Positions 58,818 to 64,000 of a stretch of 64,000 nt of DNA are shown piece after piece (positions within the stretch are counted from its first letter, which is position 1; the number at the start of each line of letters is the position of its first letter). The stretch is taken from positions 1-64,000 of the forward strand of contig NC_033645.1 in NCBI RefSeq assembly GCF_001540865.1. The letters run 5' to 3'. The notes below the pieces were generated by a model. The model was not told where the DNA came from, did no database searches, and worked only from the letters and a program-made list of their open reading frames with translations. Source of the DNA: Ananas comosus (taxonomy: Eukaryota; Streptophyta; Magnoliopsida; Poales; Bromeliaceae). Both the position numbers and the translations under genes were made by a program.

Positions 58818-61800
58818 CATGGTTAGGTGTACATTGTGTACATGGGGGAGAAACCCCAGATGCAGCCACACCTTGTTCATGAACTCCACCATGGGATCCT
58901 CACCAGTGTGCTTGGGAGGTCTCTCTTAATTTCCTTTTTCAGTTTTGCCTGTTAAATCACTTTGTTTAATCTGCAAGATTGACAGTAACTGTTCCTTTGA
59001 ATTTAGCCACACAAATTTGCTGCAATAAAGGCTTATTATTTTGCTGTTTCTAGTGAAGAAGAGGCGAAAACATCAATTCTTTATAGCTACAAGCATGGGT
59101 TCTCAGGATTTGCTGCTGTGCTCTCGGAATCTCAGGCGGCCCGCCTTGTCGGTGTGTATTTGGAGGATGACAAGTTGATTTGAATTGTTCTTGTTCTTCT
59201 TCTCTTTTTTTTTTCTGGGTATCATTGTTTCTGAGAATTATTTATTTTCATTTTGTTGCATAATGAATTAATTCAGACTGGCCCGGAGTTGTTCGGGTTG
59301 TCCCGAACCGGATTCTTGAATTGCACACCACCAGGAGTTGGGATTTTCTGCATCTGAGTCCAGAACCCTCAAATGGGCTCCTCTCATTGAGTAGATTCGG
59401 CGAGAGGTCGATTATTGGTGTGTTGGATACTGGTGAGTCTAATGTTTTAATGATTCATCATAAAAATTGTAGGTTGGAGCTTCATATTTGTTGAAGTTTG
59501 CCTATGTACTTTCATTCAAAGGAATATGGCCAGAATCCGAAAGCTTTAAAGATGATGGCATGGGAGAAGTTCCGCCACGGTGGAGAGGGAAATGCGTCGA
59601 AGGCGAGAAGTTTCGTGCTTCAAACTGCAATAGGTTGGCGACTTTCATCCTCACACCTGCTTCGTCGACAAAGCAGAATATGATATTCTTCATTTATTTA
59701 GGACTATCTCTTGATGTCAGTTGTATCTCTCTTAGTTTGTCAAGCTATATATATGTCGCATATCACCTTTTCGACTCATATTTTTAGAAAGATTTTTTGT
59801 CCGAGCTCTATCATATAGTATTCTTCGCTTATAAATCGACAAATATTATTATCTTACTGAACATTCTAAACAAAGCCTAAGGATTTCTTTCAGATTCGAA
59901 GTAAATTTACTCGCCATTTCAATTGCTCTAAGAGTCGCGATATTTCTTTTCTTGGGTTTCATTCAACTACTAGTCGATTAACAATGTTACTGCATGAGGT
60001 GTTGTCCTACTAAATATCCTACTACATTTGACCAAATGATGTATGAGTCTCAATACTGAGGTCTCCTATTTCATTGCCCTCTAATTAGATTACCCTTTTC
60101 CTAGAGAGTCTTGCTTGCTTATGTCGAAAAATGTGAAACTCAAACCGTCCGAGAACTTGCAATTATCACGGTGGTAACTTGAAAGCTTCATGGTAGGTTT
60201 CTTTCCGCAGGAAAATAATCGGAGCACGGTGGTACATCAAAGGATATGAAGCTGAAAACGGTAAACTAAACACGAGTGAAGTGTTTGAATTCCTGTCTCC
60301 CCGCGATGCTGTCGGTCACGGCACGCACACGTCATCGACTGCCGCCGGTGCCTTAGTGGCCAACGCAAGCTTCAATGGGCTTGCTCAAGGCTTAGCGAGA
60401 GGAGGAGCTTCACGGGCCCGACTTGCTATCTATAAAGTATGCTGGGCCACAGGAGACTGCAGCTCTGCAGACATTCTCGCCGCTTTCGACGATGCCATAC
60501 ATGATGGCGTGGATGTTCTATCAGTTTCTTTGGGCCAAGCGCCACCTCTCCCTACTTATGTCGAGGATGTTTTGGCGATCGGCTCCTTTCATGCCGTGGG
60601 CAGAGGAATTTCTGTTGTTTGTTCTGCAGGGAATTCCGGGCCGTACTCGCAGACAGTGATCAATACTGCTCCGTGGATTATAACTGTCGCAGCAAGCACG
60701 ATTGACCGGACTTTCATTTCGAGGATCACCCTCGGGAATAACAGTACTTTTGTGGTAAGTTTTCAACTTCTTATTTCTTGTTTCATGTTTGTTTTGTTTT
60801 ATGTTTGTTTAGCACTGGACATATGTGTTCTAAATTCAGGGTCAAACCCTATACCCTGGAAAGCATCATAAGAGGAACTACCAAATTGTTAATGCCGAAG
60901 ATATCGCCTCCAGTGATACAGAAGATAGTGATGCAAGGTAACATTTTTTCCTCGCCACAGTCCCAATTTAATCGAAATCGGGGTGAAATATCCTTCTATT
61001 CAAGTTAATGCCCTCGCAGAAGTTGCAATACAGGATCTCTTAATGCTACTCTAGCAAGAGGAAAAATTGTACTTTGTTTCCAAACACGGGGCCAAAGGGT
61101 GGCTTCTGTTGCGGCAGACACAGTCAGAAAAGCACTCGGTGTCGGCGTCATCTTCGCTCAGTTCATGACGAAGGATATTGCATCTTCATATGATATTCCG
61201 TGCATCCAAGTAGACCTTGAAACCGGAAGTACCATACTAAATTACATCGGCGACACAAGGTACATGTATATACGTGTCCTTCGAACTTCGAAGTCCTTTG
61301 TTTTCTAATTTGGTACAAATTTGGTTTTGGAGAGTAAAGCAGCAATCTTCTCCTGACACTTTTCCGCAGAAAACCGGTTGTGAAATTTAGCTCTGCAAAG
61401 ACAATTCTTGGAAAACTGATTGCTCCTGAAGTGGCATACTTCTCGTCTCGAGGCCCGAGTTCGTTGTCCCCCTCTGTACTGAAGGTAATTCTCCGTAAGT
61501 TTCATTTACGTATCGGTCGGAAGTGATAAGGCCACGATTTTTGCTATTAAAGTAATGTCGGCTTTTCTGTGGTTAACTCATGGATACACTCTGCAGCCTG
61601 ACATTGCTGCACCTGGTGTGAACATTTTGGCAGCATGGCCCCCAGCTTCCATGTTATCTCCCACTAGCAGGCCGGTTAATTTCAGGATTGATTCAGGAAC
61701 GTCGATGTCGTGCCCGCACATCTCAGCTGTTGTAGCGCTTCTCAAATCGATCCATCCTGATTGGAGCCCCGCCGCGATTAAATCCGCGTTGGTCACAACA

Positions 61801-62565
61801 GGTCTGCTGCAGTAAAATCTACTGCCTCAATCTTACTTAGTTCATTGATTCGAAAAGGGTTATATACACAAGTAGCTCCAAACTAGTTCCCTGGCTATCT
61901 GAAATTGCACAATAACCATTTCAAGCCTATCATAAATAAAATGAGATCGATTTCTCTCACTACTTGATTCTGAAATTGCTTTCATTTCTTCGACAGCTAA
62001 CGCATATGACGAATATGGCCTCAGTATAGTAGCTGAAGGTGCTCCTTACAAGCAAGCCGACGCATTCGATCACGGAGGTGGCCACGTAGACCCAAACAAG
62101 GCTTTAGATCCTGGTCTAGTTTACGACACGGGTGTTTCCGATTACATCCGTTTTCTTTGCTCCATGGGATACAATAACTCCGCTATAAGCTCAATGACGC
62201 AGCACAACAAAGCGTGCAAAAGCTCCCGTCAATCGCAGAAGGACTTGAATCTCCCTTCCATATCCATTCCTGAACTAAGAAAGACCCTGACAGTATCAAG
62301 AACAGTTACAAATGTAGGTCCGGTTAATGCGGTGTATCGAGCTCGCGTAGAAGCTCCGAAAGGAGTACATGTAAATGTCGAGCCCAAAGTCTTGTTGTTC
62401 AACATGACTGCGAAGAAGTTGTCATTCAAGGTAACTTTTCGGACGAAGCTAGACGTGCGAGGGCGGTATGTGTTCGGAAGTTTGTCGTGGGAGGATGGAG
62501 TTCATTCGGTGATGATTCCGTTGGCGGTTCGGACGGTGATCGACGACTTCTACACGGTTGCATGA
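58625..62565 (+). CDS. Subtilisin-like serine protease (plant subtilase, SBT3-like)
   Basis: Exons: 58625-58711, 58827-58918, 59054-59151, 59277-59432, 59522-59633, 60211-60754, 60840-60937, 61020-61259, 61370-61484, 61597-61801, 61997-62565, giving 2316 bases and 771 residues, usual for the family. Order: signal peptide (Leu-rich, 1-27), I9 propeptide beginning [10 protein letters not shown] (about 30-110), peptidase S8 domain, PA insertion (about 395-475) and a fibronectin-like C-terminal domain ([14 protein letters not shown]). The catalytic set is intact: Asp143 (VLDTG), His218 (GHGTHT), Asn323 (SAGNSGP), Ser550 (SGTSMSCPH). It is secreted to the apoplast and matures by removal of the propeptide (family knowledge). 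Substrate is unknown. The intron-rich structure separates it from the many intronless plant subtilases. Placement in SBT3 rests on motif memory. Confidence 0.93.
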
Positions 62566-63224
62566 TGGAAACATGATCATGATTCCAGTGGAAATCAACT
62601 TCTTGTTCCTCTTTCCTTATTTTGTTTTCCCTTTAAAATTTAAACGCCATTTGTGCACATCATATGTTTTGTTCTCCGAAATCTTGTTATTGTCACTAGT
62701 TGACTCACATTGTAATGACATTCTCATATGATTTCTCGTTCGCCGATTTTATATTTGTTAAATCTTATTCAAATCTGAAATAATAGAGGATTTTAAACAA
62801 TATCTAACTGATTCAAAGGTTCTTAAAGAAAGAAAAAGTTTTTCATAAATAATTGTGCATGAAACTCATAATTTAGTGTTCAGAATCTTAAGCTATTATT
62901 CAACAAAAAGTAGCTCATGATTTGAGAGGATTTGTTTGAGATAACTAATTACTTCATCCAAGATAATGGGATCAATAATTTCATCAAAGATAATGCGAAT
63001 CAATTCTAAGTTTGTTGCTTTGTTTGTTCATTTATTTAGTATCATAAATGTGGGTGCTTAACTAATGGGACCAATTCTTTACTTATTACTTTCAAATTTT
63101 TCTTTATTATTCATTAGTAACAGATGCTAAATCCACAAAGATGCTCTTTCTTTAAGTTGTGTTGATTAAAGTGTTGGATCCACTACTGTTTTGGCTCTGA
63201 CACTTGCTGCTGCTATGGTAGCTG

Positions 63225-63272
<48 letters not shown>

Positions 63273-63767
63273 AAGCTAGGTTTTTTTTTTTCCTTTTGTT
63301 TTTCAATAGTCATGGCATATATTAAGAACTGATAAAAATGTACAAAGCTTCCTTGAACTACGGACCATTTTGATTCGACTTTTTAATTTTTAAAATTTTA
63401 ATTTTACTGTCAAATCTTTCAATTTATTTGATTTGAATCAGTCAACAGCACTTTGACTTCAAAATTTAAGCTAATTACTTACTCTAATAAATTTATAGTT
63501 GCAAGAATTGTATGGAATGTGCTAACTAAATTGTTAAAGATAGACAATATATTTAAATTTTAGAAGTCAAAGTGTTGTTTATTGATTCAAATCAAATAAA
63601 TTGAAAGGTTGAATATGAAAGGTTGGATAGTTAAATCAAAATGGTCGACGGTTCAGGTAATTCTATATGTCTTTACTTAAAAAGTTTTATTTGTTTAACT
63701 GATATCACAAAGACTACTTCTCGAAGCTACTTTAACCTTTGTGGAAGACACGTTAAAAGCTGCGAGA
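62566..63767. other. 3' flank of the subtilase gene, poly-T tract and a MITE
   Basis: Contains the 3' UTR, a 40-base T tract (63229-63268) and the MITE at 63332-63678. No further exon that I can support. Confidence 0.6.
63332..63678. mobile_element. MITE (ACCTTTC family), copy 5
   Basis: The left arm carries 'aaaaatgtacaaagcttcc' and 'ttgatttgaatcagtcaac'. The right arm mirrors it with 'aattgaaaggttgaatatg' and 'taattctatatgtctttac'. About 347 bp, no ORF. Confidence 0.65.
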
Positions 63768-64000
63768 TTACCGACCAACAGGGAACCATTGCGTGCATAT
63801 CTGATGCAATATAAAGGCAATCCACGATGCTTGCTCTGTGGAAATTGGAGCAATCCCTTCTTTTGCTAATGCATCCCAGAGAAACTTTTGATATCTTCTT
63901 AGATTTAGCGTCCATCATCAAAACTTTGCACCTTCGGAGTTATCACTCAGATTCACTAATCTCCGAAGCTCGGACATGGGGCTATAGACTTTTACAGAGA
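63768..64000 (-). pseudogene. Possible 3' end of a minus-strand coding sequence, broken
   Basis: On the minus strand a frame ending TAA at 63768-63770 reads LWDALAKEGIAPISTEQASW and on for about 45 residues, with a natural protein composition. In the same frame upstream lie two adjacent TGA codons (near 63910), then another open stretch to the window end (VYSPMSELRRLVNL). Either an exon boundary lies between or the gene is decayed. I do not recognise the family. The window edge limits the call. Confidence 0.3.

Overview
The window is nuclear DNA from a flowering plant. Its genes have GT-AG introns, plant-specific protein families, GC-rich first exons and abundant plant transposable elements. 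The GC-rich 5' exons and the element types suggest a monocot, perhaps a pineapple-like commelinid, but that placement is only inference. Five intact protein-coding genes could be rebuilt exon by exon with consistent splice phases. They occupy about half of the window. The rest is mobile-element debris.

Layout, left to right. Positions 1-5432 hold a retrotransposon LTR end, a nest of terminal-inverted-repeat elements anchored in (TA)n tracts, and a hAT-like element with an 8-bp target duplication. Positions 5499-18087 (+) encode a NERD-type chromatin protein with PHD, SWIB, Plus-3, GYF and CCCH domains. It carries a U12-type AT-AC intron. Its second intron contains a 2.6-kb near-perfect palindrome ending at a single N, which looks like an assembly artefact. 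Positions 20221-27336 (-) encode a 14-exon DUF726 (TMCO4-like) membrane alpha/beta-hydrolase. About 0.75 kb away, transcribed divergently, is a small conserved plant protein at 28082-31601 (+). Positions 34393-39484 (+) encode a mitochondrial FMP32/DUF1640 coiled-coil membrane protein.

From 39.5 to 57.8 kb there are no intact host genes. This stretch holds three solo LTRs (43272-45486, 48104-49447, 53607-57827), a 4.4-kb AT-rich foldback structure with one solo LTR inside it, and a diverged tandem duplication. Positions 58625-62565 (+) encode a complete 771-residue secreted subtilisin-like protease. The last 1.4 kb carries a MITE and a faint minus-strand coding trace.

The genes do not form a pathway: they cover chromatin reading, a membrane hydrolase, an unknown protein, a mitochondrial membrane protein and an apoplastic protease. 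The NERD-type and FMP32-type genes lie near each other in Arabidopsis too (from memory), so this block may be conserved. I found no intact gag-pol ORF, tRNA, rRNA or CRISPR. The most notable observations are the AT-AC intron, the palindrome, the foldback locus, and two solo LTRs that share a gene-like layout with apparent splice sites.
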